From DATBGO01 sp963840095 (GTDB taxonomy: Bacteria > Actinomycetota > Actinomycetes > Streptosporangiales > Streptosporangiaceae), in the NCBI GenBank assembly GCA_963840095.1, contig CAWIXN010000005.1, positions 558,001-622,000 on the forward strand: 64,000 bases of DNA. The letters are read 5' to 3'. Shown in pieces: positions 5,954 to 17,430 of this stretch (position 1 is its first letter; the number at the start of each line of letters is the position of its first letter). Under the pieces are notes generated by a model. The model did no database searches and had not been told where the DNA came from. It saw nothing but the letters and a program-made list of their open reading frames with translations. The translations under genes were made by a program, and so were the position numbers.

Positions 5954-8389
5954 TCAGCACGCCTTGTTGGCTCGGCACTCGTTCACGTACTGGTCGAACT
6001 GCGACTTGCTGTTGGTGAACTTGGTGAGGCCGGTCTTCGGATTCACGGTCACGAAATACATCCAGTTCCCGGCGGCGGGATGCAGGGCGGCCTCGATCGC
6101 CGCCTGCCCCGGGCTGTCGATCGGTCCGGGCGGCAGGCCCAGGTGGATGAAGGTGTTGTACGGCGAGTTCACGTGCAGCTGCGTCTCGGAGAGGAAGTAG
6201 CCGAACCTGTGCAAGGCGTACAGCACGGTGCTGTCAAGTCCGAGGTACCAGTGCTGGTTCAGCCGGTTGTAGATCACCCGGGCGATCTTCGGGTAGTCAG
6301 CCGCGCTTCCGCCCTCGGCCTCCAGGATGCTGGCCACCGTGACGACCTGGCCGGGACTGATCTGCTTCTGCGCGGCCATGGCCGGAAGGTTGAGACTCGC
6401 CGCCTCCTGGTTGAAGCGCTGGATCATTTCCTGCAGCACGCCGAGTGCGGTGGTGCCCGGCTGGATCTGGTAGGTCGCCGGGTACAGATAGCCCTCGGCA
6501 TTGCCTTTGGCGTAGGACGGCAGGCCGAGCGCTGCGGTGTCTTTCAGCGCGCTGGCGTACTGACTGGCCGACCAACTGGTGCGAGCGCCGAGCGTAGCCA
6601 GGATTTCCGTCAGCCGCAGGCCGTCCGGGATGGTGACCGTAGTCTGGAGCCTTGACTTGGGGTTGAGGAGCAGGGCGTACGCGAGCGCCGCATTCATGTG
6701 CTTGTGCAGCCGGAAGGTTCCCGGCTCCAGGCCGGTCGGGTCGCTACTCTTCTTCGCGGCGCTGATGAAGGCGTTGGTGCTGGCCACCACGCCGTCCTGG
6801 ACCAGCCGTGGAGCCAGCGAGGTGGCAGTGTCGCCCGGCAGGACCTGTACGATGACCTCGCCGGTGCCGGGGCCAGAGTAGTCAGGGGAGCGCAGCTTCT
6901 GCCACGCGTAAACGCCCCCGGCGATAAGCACGCACAGCAGGACGATGGCCAGCACGGGCGCGATCAGGCGGCCTACCCGCCGCCTCGGCCTCCGGCCACG
7001 GTGGCGCCTGCCGTCGTCGAACCCGGGGATGAAGCCGTCTTCATCGTCGAACTCGTCATCCTCGGCTTCCTGGTCTCGCCAGCCGCCGCCGCGGCCGCCG
7101 CCAGCCGGGTAACCCTCATCGTCACCGCGCCAGAACGCAGACTGCCCGGCCGCGTCACCAGCCTGGCCGCGATCGCTCCAGGGCCGGGACTGGTCAGGTC
7201 CGACCTGATAGCCGCCCGGGTCGGACGGCATCTGCGGCCCGGTCGCACCCGGCTGCGGCCCGGTGATCCGTCCCTGCGGCCCGGTCGCCCATCCCGGCGG
7301 CCCGCCCACACCCGGCTGCGGCCCGGTGATCCGTCCCTGCGGCCCGGTCGCCCATCCCGGCGGCCCGCCCACACCCGGCTGCGGCCCGGTGATCCGTCCC
7401 TGCGGCCCGGTCGCACCAGGCCGTGGGCCGCTCGCCGCTGCCTGAGGTCCGGAGGCCGCCCCCGAAGGCTGCCAGCGGAATGGGTCACCTGATGGCGGGA
7501 GCTGGCCTGTTTGCGGATCGATGTAATCGCCCGCACGACCATATTCGCCCGGCTGAGCAGTGCCAGTTTGCTGGCCATATCCGCCCGGCAGGTTATTTCC
7601 CGCCGGCCGACTGTATCCCGCCGTAGGCGCGTATTGCGCCGTCCGGCCGTCTTGGCCCGGCTGGCCGTATTCGCTTGGCTGGCCGTAACCTTCGGGCGGC
7701 CCGTAGGCACCCGGCCGGGCGTAACCCTGCCCCTCGTCCTGCTGGCCATGGCCGCTCGGCCCGGCATGCGGCGGCCGCCCCGGGCGCGCCCCCGGCAAGG
7801 TTGAGTCCTGCGCGGACTGCCCGTACAGGTCCCCGGCGCCTGCCCCGCTGAAAGAATCACGGACCCCGGACTGGCTGTAAGAATCCCGGACCCCAGGCTG
7901 GCTGTATGGATCCCGGTCCCGCGTCACGCCCGGCTGGCTGTATGGATCCCGGTCCCGCGTCACGCCCGGCTGGCTGTACGGATCCCGGTCCCGCGTCACG
8001 CCCGGCTGGCTGTACGGATCCCGGTCCAGGCCCGCGTCTGGCTTACTGTATGAGTCCAGCGCCCGACTCGAGCCGCTACCGGGATAACCTGAACCGTTCC
8101 CGGCGTAGCTCCCGGGGTAGCTAGAGCCGTTGCCCGGGTAGCTTGCGCCGCTCCCCGGGTAGACGGCCGACTCACCGTACTGGCCAGCCTGCCAGTACGG
8201 ACCCTGGGCGTACTCGCCCAGCCCGGCGTCGGCGCCAGGTCCCGCATGGCGAGCGCGCCTGCCGCGGCGGCCCGGCGCGGCGGGCTGATCGCCCCCTGGC
8301 TGGGCTGGCCCGGACGGGCCGTACTGGGCCGCGCGCCGCAGCGCGTCCTCGTGCGCCCAGTACTCCGGCCCGCCGTCGTGCGTCGTCAT
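5954..8389 (-). CDS. mltG: Endolytic transglycosylase MltG with long repetitive N-terminus
   Basis: Membrane-anchored endolytic murein transglycosylase that cuts nascent glycan strands. The YceG domain occupies roughly the last 320 residues, with the catalytic Glu in VASILEAEGG (near residue 689) and the downstream IARVIYNRL and LDSTVLYAL. A single transmembrane helix (LIAPVLAIVLLCVLIAGGV) precedes it. The N-terminal cytoplasmic region of about 460 residues is disordered and built from repeats. Four units of the RDRDPYSQPGVT type are encoded near 7900-8040, and three units of about 21 residues of the GPQGRITGPQPG type are encoded near 7240-7425. At 811 residues it is far longer than the usual 350-400. 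It overlaps ruvX by four bases, so the two are coupled. Confidence 0.92.
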   Translation of the reverse strand: MTTHDGGPEYWAHEDALRRAAQYGPSGPAQPGGDQPAAPGRRGRRARHAGPGADAGLGEYAQGPYWQAGQYGESAVYPGSGASYPGNGSSYPGSYAGNGSGYPGSGSSRALDSYSKPDAGLDRDPYSQPGVTRDRDPYSQPGVTRDRDPYSQPGVTRDRDPYSQPGVRDSYSQSGVRDSFSGAGAGDLYGQSAQDSTLPGARPGRPPHAGPSGHGQQDEGQGYARPGAYGPPEGYGQPSEYGQPGQDGRTAQYAPTAGYSRPAGNNLPGGYGQQTGTAQPGEYGRAGDYIDPQTGQLPPSGDPFRWQPSGAASGPQAAASGPRPGATGPQGRITGPQPGVGGPPGWATGPQGRITGPQPGVGGPPGWATGPQGRITGPQPGATGPQMPSDPGGYQVGPDQSRPWSDRGQAGDAAGQSAFWRGDDEGYPAGGGRGGGWRDQEAEDDEFDDEDGFIPGFDDGRRHRGRRPRRRVGRLIAPVLAIVLLCVLIAGGVYAWQKLRSPDYSGPGTGEVIVQVLPGDTATSLAPRLVQDGVVASTNAFISAAKKSSDPTGLEPGTFRLHKHMNAALAYALLLNPKSRLQTTVTIPDGLRLTEILATLGARTSWSASQYASALKDTAALGLPSYAKGNAEGYLYPATYQIQPGTTALGVLQEMIQRFNQEAASLNLPAMAAQKQISPGQVVTVASILEAEGGSAADYPKIARVIYNRLNQHWYLGLDSTVLYALHRFGYFLSETQLHVNSPYNTFIHLGLPPGPIDSPGQAAIEAALHPAAGNWMYFVTVNPKTGLTKFTNSKSQFDQYVNECRANKAC
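7240..7425 (-). repeat. 63-bp in-frame tandem repeat inside mltG
   Basis: Nearly three copies of a 63-bp unit containing GTGATCCGTCCCTGCGGCCC, encoding 21-residue Gly/Pro-rich repeats. The copies are almost identical, which suggests recent expansion. Confidence 0.85.
7900..8040 (-). repeat. 36-bp in-frame tandem repeat inside mltG
   Basis: Four near-identical 36-bp units (core GGATCCCGGTCCCGCGTCAC) encoding a 12-residue Asp/Arg/Tyr/Ser/Gln repeat. The flanking sequence carries degenerate copies. Confidence 0.85.
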
Positions 8390-8907
8390 TCAGGTCCCCC
8401 AGACAGCCCGACCAGCTGGCCTGCGGGCCGCCCGGTGGCGCGCTCGGTGTCCAGGGCACCTTGCAGTAGGAATGCCGCCGCGCTCTTATCGACCACCGAC
8501 CGCCGGTTTCTTGAGTTCTTGCCGCCCTGCCGCAAGGCATCATGGGCGATGACTGTGGTGAACCGCTCGTCCACCATACGTACCGGGATGGGCGCCACTT
8601 GGGTGGCCAGCGCAGCTGCGAATGACCTGGCGTCCTCCGCAGCGCGGCCCTCGCGCCCGGCGAGTGTGGTGGGCAGTCCGACGATAACCTCGATCGCCCC
8701 GTCGGCGGCGGCGAACTCGGCAATGCGCTGCAGGTCACCGCGACCGCGCGCGACGGTGGCCAGCGGACTGGCCAGGAGCCCCCCGGGATCGCAGCGGGCC
8801 ACGCCAATTCGCGCGGAACCAACATCGACACCCAGGCGGACGCCGGCTCTCAAGATATGGCTTTCTCGGCCATTGATCTCAGTCTGGCAACGATGTGGCT
8901 GCAGCAC
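8386..8907 (-). CDS. ruvX: Putative pre-16S rRNA nuclease / YqgF-type resolvase
   Basis: RNase H-fold nuclease of the YqgF family, implicated in 5' maturation of 16S rRNA and formerly called a Holliday junction resolvase. The fold starts at VRLGVDVGSARIGVARCDPG with the first catalytic Asp. It continues through IEVIVGLPTTLAGREG and PVRMVDERFTTVIAHDAL. The GTG at 8907 lies five bases after the alaS stop. A TTG at 8853 would give a shorter product that begins just before the conserved core and is a real alternative. The order alaS-ruvX-mltG is conserved in actinobacteria. Confidence 0.92.
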   Translation of the reverse strand: MLQPHRCQTEINGRESHILRAGVRLGVDVGSARIGVARCDPGGLLASPLATVARGRGDLQRIAEFAAADGAIEVIVGLPTTLAGREGRAAEDARSFAAALATQVAPIPVRMVDERFTTVIAHDALRQGGKNSRNRRSVVDKSAAAFLLQGALDTERATGRPAGQLVGLSGGPE

Positions 8908-8911
8908 GGTC

Positions 8912-11670
<2,759 letters not shown>

Positions 11671-11671
<1 letters not shown>

Positions 11672-11982
11672 CAGCGGCCATCCTTCGCATAGTCGGTGCC
11701 TGGGTAGCCGCGGGAGGCCGCCGCCTGGCCGGGACCTTCCGCGAGGACATGCTGGCTTTCGAGGGTAGGGCCGGCCGGGCCGGGCCGCCGGTTCAGGTAC
11801 AGATCCATGCCGTCCCGCACGTCGCCGAGGAACTCAGCGAGGGCGCCGTAACGGTCCCGGCCGCCCCGCCGGGACCGGCGCCGGGCGGCCGGGTTCATGG
11901 CCCGGGCCAGCTGGGTGATCCGCCGGTACCCGGTCACTCCCGCCACCGCGCCGATGGTTATCCACAGCAGCCTGCGAATCAC
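11671..11982 (-). CDS. Small conserved membrane protein (DUF6167-like)
   Basis: A 103-residue protein with one N-terminal transmembrane segment (RRLLWITIGAVAGVTGY) and a basic, then polar, tail. By size, N-terminal helix and position just before alaS it resembles the small actinobacterial proteins annotated as DUF6167, but I assign this from memory of the neighbourhood rather than from a diagnostic motif. No function is known. Its start overlaps the preceding DUF948 gene by four bases. Confidence 0.75.
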
Positions 11983-12449
11983 CGCTGCCCCCTCTCCCGC
12001 CGCCCGGTCAGCGCGGCATGCTGACCAGGCACCACGGCCTGCCGCCCGGCGGCCGCCGCGCGGAGGCGATCAGCCCGCTGCAGCGCTACGGCCCGGCGGA
12101 TCCCGAAGCTCAGCGCGGCCAGCCTGGTGAGCGGTGTGCCGAGCCCCGCCGATATCCCTCGGGCCAGGCCCGCCAGGGCCGAAACCTGACCGGAGAGCTC
12201 AGCCATGTTGGCCGACACCTGGTCCATGCTCGCGGTGATCTCATCGGTGCGCGCCAGCTGCTCGTGGCTGCGGTCCACCGCCGCCTGAGCGCGATCGATC
12301 AGCGCATCGGTCCGGTCTCGGTAGTCGGACAGCATCACGCCGGCCACCGAAATCAGCCGCCCGAGCCGGACCAGCACATACACGGCGGCGCAGACCCCGA
12401 CAGCAAAGAAACCCGCGGCGATGAGCGCGGCGAGCTGCATGGCATTCAC
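11979..12449 (-). CDS. DUF948-family membrane-anchored coiled-coil protein
   Basis: A 156-residue protein with an N-terminal transmembrane helix (LAALIAAGFFAVGVCAAVYVL). A long amphipathic helical region follows (DALIDRAQAAVDRSHEQLAR) that fits the DUF948 family. The C-terminus is Arg/Ala-rich. Related proteins are found beside alaS in many actinobacteria. Function is unknown; a scaffold or general-stress role is only a suggestion from Firmicute homologues. Confidence 0.82.
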   Translation of the reverse strand: MNAMQLAALIAAGFFAVGVCAAVYVLVRLGRLISVAGVMLSDYRDRTDALIDRAQAAVDRSHEQLARTDEITASMDQVSANMAELSGQVSALAGLARGISAGLGTPLTRLAALSFGIRRAVALQRADRLRAAAAGRQAVVPGQHAALTGRRERGQR

Positions 12450-12516
12450 TCTTGCTGCTCCTTAGGCCGGTCGGCTGCTCGGTTCTGCCCGACCCTACCG
12501 CGTGCGCGGCCGGGCA

Positions 12517-13887
12517 TCAGGTGGCGTCTGCGCTCGCGCCGGGCTCCCGGCCGCGGTCCAGTATCGCCCTGATCCGCTCCGATCGCTCCGCGTAGCGGGC
12601 TTCGGTCCCGTGCCCCGATGGCTCGTAGTACCTGCGCCCGGCGACCGGGCCAGGCGCATACACCTGCGGGACCACGCCTTCCTCAGCGTCGTGCGGGTAC
12701 ACGTAGCCGCGGCCGTGCCCCAGGCGGGCCGCGCCACGGTAGCTGGCGTCGCGCAGGTGGGCGGGCACCGGCCCGGCCAGTCCGGCCCGCACATCTTGGG
12801 CGGCCGCGCCGATCGCCCGGTAGACCGAGTTCGATTTGGGTGCCAGGGATAGGTGAATCACCGCCTGGGCCAGCGCGAGCCTGACCTCGGGAAGCCCGAC
12901 GAACTCGACGGCCTGCGCGGCAGCGACGGCTACCTGCAGGGCCGACGGGTCGGCCATCCCGATGTCCTCGCTCGCGTGCACGATCAGCCGCCTGGCGATG
13001 AACCGGGGGTCCTCGCCTGCCTCGATCATCCGGGCCAGGTAGTGCAGTGCCGCGTCGGCGTCGCTGCCCCGGATGCTCTTGATGAACGCGCTGATCACGT
13101 CGTAGTGCTGGTCGCCGGCCCGGTCATACCGCACGGCGGCCCGGTCGACCGCCCGCTCCAGGCCTTCGACGTCGATCACCTCGCCGGCCGCCATCCCGAG
13201 CGCCGCGGCCTCGAGGAAGGTCAGCGCGCGCCTGGCGTCGCCGCCGGCCAGCCTGATCAGGTGCTCAGCCACCCCGCTGCCCAGCGTGACGGTCCCGCCC
13301 AGGCCGCGCTCGTCGGCCAGGGCCGCTGCGATGACCGCCGCCATGTCGTCGTCACTCAGCGGCTCCAGGGTGAGCAGCAGTGACCTGGAAAGCAGCGGCC
13401 CGACCACCGAGAACGACGGGTTCTCCGTGGTGGCGCCGATGAACGAAACCCAGCGGTTCTCCACCGCCGGCAGCAGCGCGTCCTGCTGGGCTTTGTTGAA
13501 CCTGTGCACCTCGTCGATGAACAGGATCGTCTGGGTACCGGTCAGGCCCAGCTGGCTGCGGGCCTGCTCGATGGCGGTCCGCACGTCCCTGACGCCCGCC
13601 GAGACCGCGGAGAGCTCGACGAACCTGCGCCTGGTCACCAGGCTCACCACGGAGGCCAGCGTCGTCTTCCCGGTTCCCGGCGGACCCCACAGCAGCACGG
13701 ACATGGGGGCGTCGTGCTCGGCCAGCTTGCGCAGCGGGCCGCCCTCGGCAGTCAGGTGCCGCTGCCCGATGACCTCATCCAGCGTGCGCGGCCGCATCCG
13801 GACCGCCAGCGGCGCGGCAGCCTGCGCGGCTTCCTGCTCCGCCGCGTCGAACAGGCTATCGCGCTGGCCGCCGTCTATCCTGGCCAC
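12517..13887 (-). CDS. rarA: Replication-associated recombination protein A
   Basis: AAA+ ATPase (MgsA/RarA/WRNIP1 family) acting at stalled replication forks. The 456-residue product has Walker A GPPGTGKTT, Walker B ILFIDEVHRF, sensor 1 GATTENPSF and a C-terminal tetramerisation region including GSDADAALHYLARMIEAGED. The N-terminus (MRPRTLDEVIGQRHL) is typical. The reading frame overlaps the 3' end of aspS by 13 bases, so the pair is translationally close. Confidence 0.96.
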   Translation of the reverse strand: MARIDGGQRDSLFDAAEQEAAQAAAPLAVRMRPRTLDEVIGQRHLTAEGGPLRKLAEHDAPMSVLLWGPPGTGKTTLASVVSLVTRRRFVELSAVSAGVRDVRTAIEQARSQLGLTGTQTILFIDEVHRFNKAQQDALLPAVENRWVSFIGATTENPSFSVVGPLLSRSLLLTLEPLSDDDMAAVIAAALADERGLGGTVTLGSGVAEHLIRLAGGDARRALTFLEAAALGMAAGEVIDVEGLERAVDRAAVRYDRAGDQHYDVISAFIKSIRGSDADAALHYLARMIEAGEDPRFIARRLIVHASEDIGMADPSALQVAVAAAQAVEFVGLPEVRLALAQAVIHLSLAPKSNSVYRAIGAAAQDVRAGLAGPVPAHLRDASYRGAARLGHGRGYVYPHDAEEGVVPQVYAPGPVAGRRYYEPSGHGTEARYAERSERIRAILDRGREPGASADAT

Positions 13888-15635
13888 GGCTCCGACGCGC
13901 CCGCCTCGGGTATTACGTCGATGCCGGCCTCCTTGCGCTGAGCCGCGGTGATCGGCGTCGGCGCGCCGGTCAGCGGGTCATGCCCGGAAGCGGCCTTCGG
14001 GAAGGCGATCACCTCACGAATCGAGTCACGGCCGGTCAGCAGCATCAGCAGCCGGTCCCAGCCGAACGCGATGCCGCCGTGCGGCGGGGGCCCGAACCTC
14101 AGCGCGTCGAGCAGGAAACCGAACTGGGACCTGGCCTCCTCGCGCGACAGCCCGATGACGTCGAAGACCCGCTGCTGCATGTCCGGGCGGTGGATCCGGA
14201 TCGACCCGCCGCCGATCTCGGTGCCGTTGCAGACGATGTCATAGGCGTCGGCCAGCGCACCGCCCGGCTCGGCCTCGAACTTGTCGGCCCATTCGGGCAG
14301 CGGAGCGGTGAACGGATGGTGCACGGCGGTCCAGCCGTCCTCGCCGTCGTCCTCGAACATGGGTGCATCGACCACCCAGGTGAACGCCCAGGCCGACTGA
14401 TCGATCAGCCCGCACCGCTGGCCTATTTCCAGCCGCGCCGCGCCGAGCAGCGCGCGGGTGGCCGCCGGGGCGCCCGCGCTGAAGAAGACGCAGTCACCCG
14501 GGCCGGCGCCGGTGGCGGCGGCCAGCCCGGACCGCTCGGCCTCCGACAGGTGCCTGGCCACCGGCCCGGCGCCGGACACCGAGCCGTCGGCATCGATGAG
14601 CACGTAGGCCAGGCCGCGAGCCCCGCGCGAGCGTGCCCATTCCTGCCAGCCATCCAGTTCCTTGCGCGACTGGGCGGCGCCGCCCGGCATCACAACCGCG
14701 CCCACATGCGGGGCCTGGAAGACCCGGAAGTCGGTCTGCTCGAAATAGCCCGTCAGGTCGGCGAGCTCGTGACCGAAGCGCAGGTCGGGCTTATCGGACC
14801 CGAAGCGGGCCATCGCGCTGGCGTAGCTGAGCTGCGGGATCGGCCGCTGCAGCTGGTAGCCGGCGAGCTCGGCCCACAGCCTGGCCACCAGGTCCTCGGC
14901 GACCTCGATGACGTCCTGCCGGGTGACGAACGACATCTCCACGTCGATCTGGGTGAATTCGGGCTGCCGGTCGGCGCGGAAGTCCTCGTCACGGAAGCAG
15001 CGCACCAGCTGGTAGTAGCGTTCGAGCCCGGCGACCATCAGCAGCTGCTTGAACAGCTGCGGCGACTGGGGCAGCGCGTACCAGCTGCCCGGGCGCAGTC
15101 GCACGGGCACCAGGAAATCGCGGGCCCCTTCCGGCGTCGACCTGGTCAGGAACGGGGTCTCCACGTTCACGAAGCCATGGCCGCCCATCACGTCATTGAC
15201 CAGGTAGGCGGCCCGGGACCGGGCCCGCAGGGCAGCGGCGACCTCGGCCCGCCTGATGTCGAGGTAGCGGTACTTGAGCCTGACCTCCTCGTTCAGCTCG
15301 GCGCTGCCCTCGATCGGGAACGGCAGCGGGTCGGCCTGTGAGAGCACTTCGATACCGGTCGCGGCCACCTCTATCTCGCCGGTGGGCAGCTCCGGGTTCT
15401 CGTTGCCGGCTGGCCTGCGCCTGACCTCGCCGGTGACCAGCACGCAGAATTCGGCGCGCAGATCGTGCGCGACGTCTTCCTGGCGGCACACAACCTGCAC
15501 GATCCCGCTGGCATCCCGCAGGTCGATGAAGACCACGCCGCCATGGTCGCGCCGCCTGGCCACCCAGCCGGCCAGCGTGACCTGCGACTCCTCGTCCGCG
15601 GCTCGCAGCGTCCCGGCCTCGTGGGTCCGGATCAT
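13875..15635 (-). CDS. aspS: Aspartate--tRNA ligase
   Basis: Class IIb synthetase of 586 residues. It has an OB-fold anticodon domain (VTLAGWVARRRDHGGVVFID) and motif 2 with FRDEDFRADRQPEFTQIDVE. The bacterial GAD insert sits in the middle, and motif 3 is HGGIAFGWDRLLMLLTG. The ATG at 15635 (MIRTHEAGTLRA) is chosen because homologues begin there and a GAGAGG site lies upstream. The frame remains open for another 45 codons but that part has no homology features. The previous gene, a metallo-beta-lactamase-fold hydrolase, ends two bases upstream. Confidence 0.97.
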   Translation of the reverse strand: MIRTHEAGTLRAADEESQVTLAGWVARRRDHGGVVFIDLRDASGIVQVVCRQEDVAHDLRAEFCVLVTGEVRRRPAGNENPELPTGEIEVAATGIEVLSQADPLPFPIEGSAELNEEVRLKYRYLDIRRAEVAAALRARSRAAYLVNDVMGGHGFVNVETPFLTRSTPEGARDFLVPVRLRPGSWYALPQSPQLFKQLLMVAGLERYYQLVRCFRDEDFRADRQPEFTQIDVEMSFVTRQDVIEVAEDLVARLWAELAGYQLQRPIPQLSYASAMARFGSDKPDLRFGHELADLTGYFEQTDFRVFQAPHVGAVVMPGGAAQSRKELDGWQEWARSRGARGLAYVLIDADGSVSGAGPVARHLSEAERSGLAAATGAGPGDCVFFSAGAPAATRALLGAARLEIGQRCGLIDQSAWAFTWVVDAPMFEDDGEDGWTAVHHPFTAPLPEWADKFEAEPGGALADAYDIVCNGTEIGGGSIRIHRPDMQQRVFDVIGLSREEARSQFGFLLDALRFGPPPHGGIAFGWDRLLMLLTGRDSIREVIAFPKAASGHDPLTGAPTPITAAQRKEAGIDVIPEAGASEPWPG

Positions 15636-15637
15636 TT

Positions 15638-16330
15638 CTAAAGGCCTCTCGACGGGCCGGATGCGGGCGTGAGCCCGGCCAGGAACGGGTTGGAGGCGCG
15701 CTCGGCGCCGATCGTCGTGGCCGGCCCGTGCCCCGCCAGCACCACCGTCTCGTCGGGCAGGGGCAGGCATACCCGGGCCAGGCTGTCCAGGATCGTCGGG
15801 TAGTCGCCGCCCGGCAGGTCGGTCCGCCCGATCGACCCGGCGAACAGCAGGTCGCCGCTGAACAGCGTCGCCGGATCGGCAGCCGGCGGCAGCCGGAAGG
15901 TGACCGAGCCCGGGGTATGGCCTGGCGCATGCTCGACCACCACCTGCAGCCCGGCTAGCTCAAGCGTCATCCCGTCGGTGAGCTCGGCCACCTCGTCAGG
16001 CTCGGTCAAGGTCAGGCCGCCGAACAACTGCTGCCCGGCTTGCAGGGAGAGCCCGCGGGCTGGATCGGTCAGCAGCGCGCGGTCGGCCGGGTGGATGTAG
16101 GCGGGAATATCCCTGGCCCCGCAGACCGGCGCCACGGACCAGATGTGATCGATGTGACCGTGCGTCAGCAACACGGCCACCGGCCGCAGCCGGTACCGCT
16201 CGACGATCTCCTCGATGCCCGGCTCAGCATCCTCGCCAGGGTCGATGATCAGGCACTCCATAGCGGGCCCGGGCGCCACCAGATAGCAGTTGGCGGCGAA
16301 CGAGCCGGCCGGGAACCCGGCAACCAGCAC
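15638..16330 (-). CDS. MBL-fold metallo-hydrolase (glyoxalase II-like)
   Basis: Metallo-beta-lactamase-fold hydrolase of 230 residues with the canonical metal motif THGHIDHIW. Further metal ligands are HAPGHTPGS and FSGDLLFAGSIGRTDL, and AGHGPATTIG is near the end. This pattern matches hydroxyacylglutathione-hydrolase-like proteins. The GTG at 16330 sits behind GGAGGAGGA with good spacing, which overrides a longer open frame. It is encoded just before aspS and divergently from a cyclophilin gene. Substrate is unknown. Confidence 0.9.
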   Translation of the reverse strand: MLVAGFPAGSFAANCYLVAPGPAMECLIIDPGEDAEPGIEEIVERYRLRPVAVLLTHGHIDHIWSVAPVCGARDIPAYIHPADRALLTDPARGLSLQAGQQLFGGLTLTEPDEVAELTDGMTLELAGLQVVVEHAPGHTPGSVTFRLPPAADPATLFSGDLLFAGSIGRTDLPGGDYPTILDSLARVCLPLPDETVVLAGHGPATTIGAERASNPFLAGLTPASGPSRGL

Positions 16331-16550
16331 AGCTTCCTCCTCCGCGGGCGCGGGACTTCCACTACGACGTGCGTACAGGCTACCGACGGATGCGGCGCAG
16401 CGGCGCGGCGGCCGATGGCCGGGGACACAGCCAGGTCGCAGTTGGTGCGGCGAACTCATAACAGCAGCGCCAGTACCTGCTGCGCACAGGTACCATTCGC
16501 GAAGTTTCGCTGATGAGCACAGAGCCGGTGCCGACGGGAGGACAGGACGA

Positions 16551-17387
16551 GTGGCGGGTAAGAAGGAGCGCCAGCGCAAGCTCGCCAGGGAGCGTTACCA
16601 GCGCCGGGCGGTCCGCAGGGCGCAGCAGACACAGCAGGTGCGCAAGTGGACCGCGATCGGCATTATCTGCTGCGTTGTGGTGGCGCTAGCGGTAGGCGGC
16701 TATTTCGCCTTCCGCGGCTCCGGCAAGGCCACGGCCAGCCCGGCCGCCGCGACGCATTCGGCTACCCCGAGCGCCAGCCCCAGTGCCAGCCCGTCGGCGG
16801 CCGCGGTCACCGAGCCTGCCACGCACTGCGTCTACGCCAAGAACCCGCCCGCCGCCCGAAATGTCGGCATACCGTCGGCCAAGCCCGACTTCCGGGCCCA
16901 CTATCAGGCCACCATCCGCACCAACCGCGGCGACGTCGTCGTTGACCTGCTGAACAGCAAGGCGACCTGCACCGTGAACTCGTTCGTCTACCTGGCGCAG
17001 AAGAACTACTTCAACGTCACCCCGTGCCCGCGGCTGAGCACCACCGGCGGCCTGTACATGCTGCAGTGCGGAGATCCGACCGGGACCCTCACCGGTGGCC
17101 CCGGGTATGTGTTCGCGAGCGAGAACCTGACCGGCGCAACCTACCCGGCGGGCACGCTGGCGATGGCCAACACCGGCGCCCCGGTCAGCAACGGGAGCCA
17201 GTTCTTCATCGTGTACAAGAACTCGACCCTGGCGCCCAGTTACACGCCGTTTGGCACCATCGTCAAAGGACTCAATATTATCCAGAATGTGGGCAGCCAC
17301 GGCTTCGGTCCACCGCTCAATCAGGCGGGCGGTGGCAAGCCGAAAGAGAGCGTCGTCATCGAGAGCGTGACCATCAAGAAAACCTGA
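16551..17387 (+). CDS. Membrane-anchored cyclophilin-type peptidyl-prolyl isomerase
   Basis: A 278-residue protein with a basic cytoplasmic N-terminus (KKERQRKLARERYQRR), one transmembrane helix (TAIGIICCVVVALAVGGYF) and a Ser/Ala/Pro linker. An extracytoplasmic cyclophilin domain starts at YQATIRTNRGDVVVDLLNSK and includes GTLAMANTGAPVSNGSQFFI and TPFGTIVKGLNIIQ. It probably assists folding of exported proteins. The GTG start at 16551 follows GGGAGGACAGGAC. It is divergent from the MBL-fold gene and 43 bp upstream of a DUF349 gene. Confidence 0.93.
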   Translation: MAGKKERQRKLARERYQRRAVRRAQQTQQVRKWTAIGIICCVVVALAVGGYFAFRGSGKATASPAAATHSATPSASPSASPSAAAVTEPATHCVYAKNPPAARNVGIPSAKPDFRAHYQATIRTNRGDVVVDLLNSKATCTVNSFVYLAQKNYFNVTPCPRLSTTGGLYMLQCGDPTGTLTGGPGYVFASENLTGATYPAGTLAMANTGAPVSNGSQFFIVYKNSTLAPSYTPFGTIVKGLNIIQNVGSHGFGPPLNQAGGGKPKESVVIESVTIKKT

Positions 17388-17430
17388 CTGGCGGCGCCGC
17401 CAGCCAGGTTGCTGAGCAGGAGGTTTCGCG

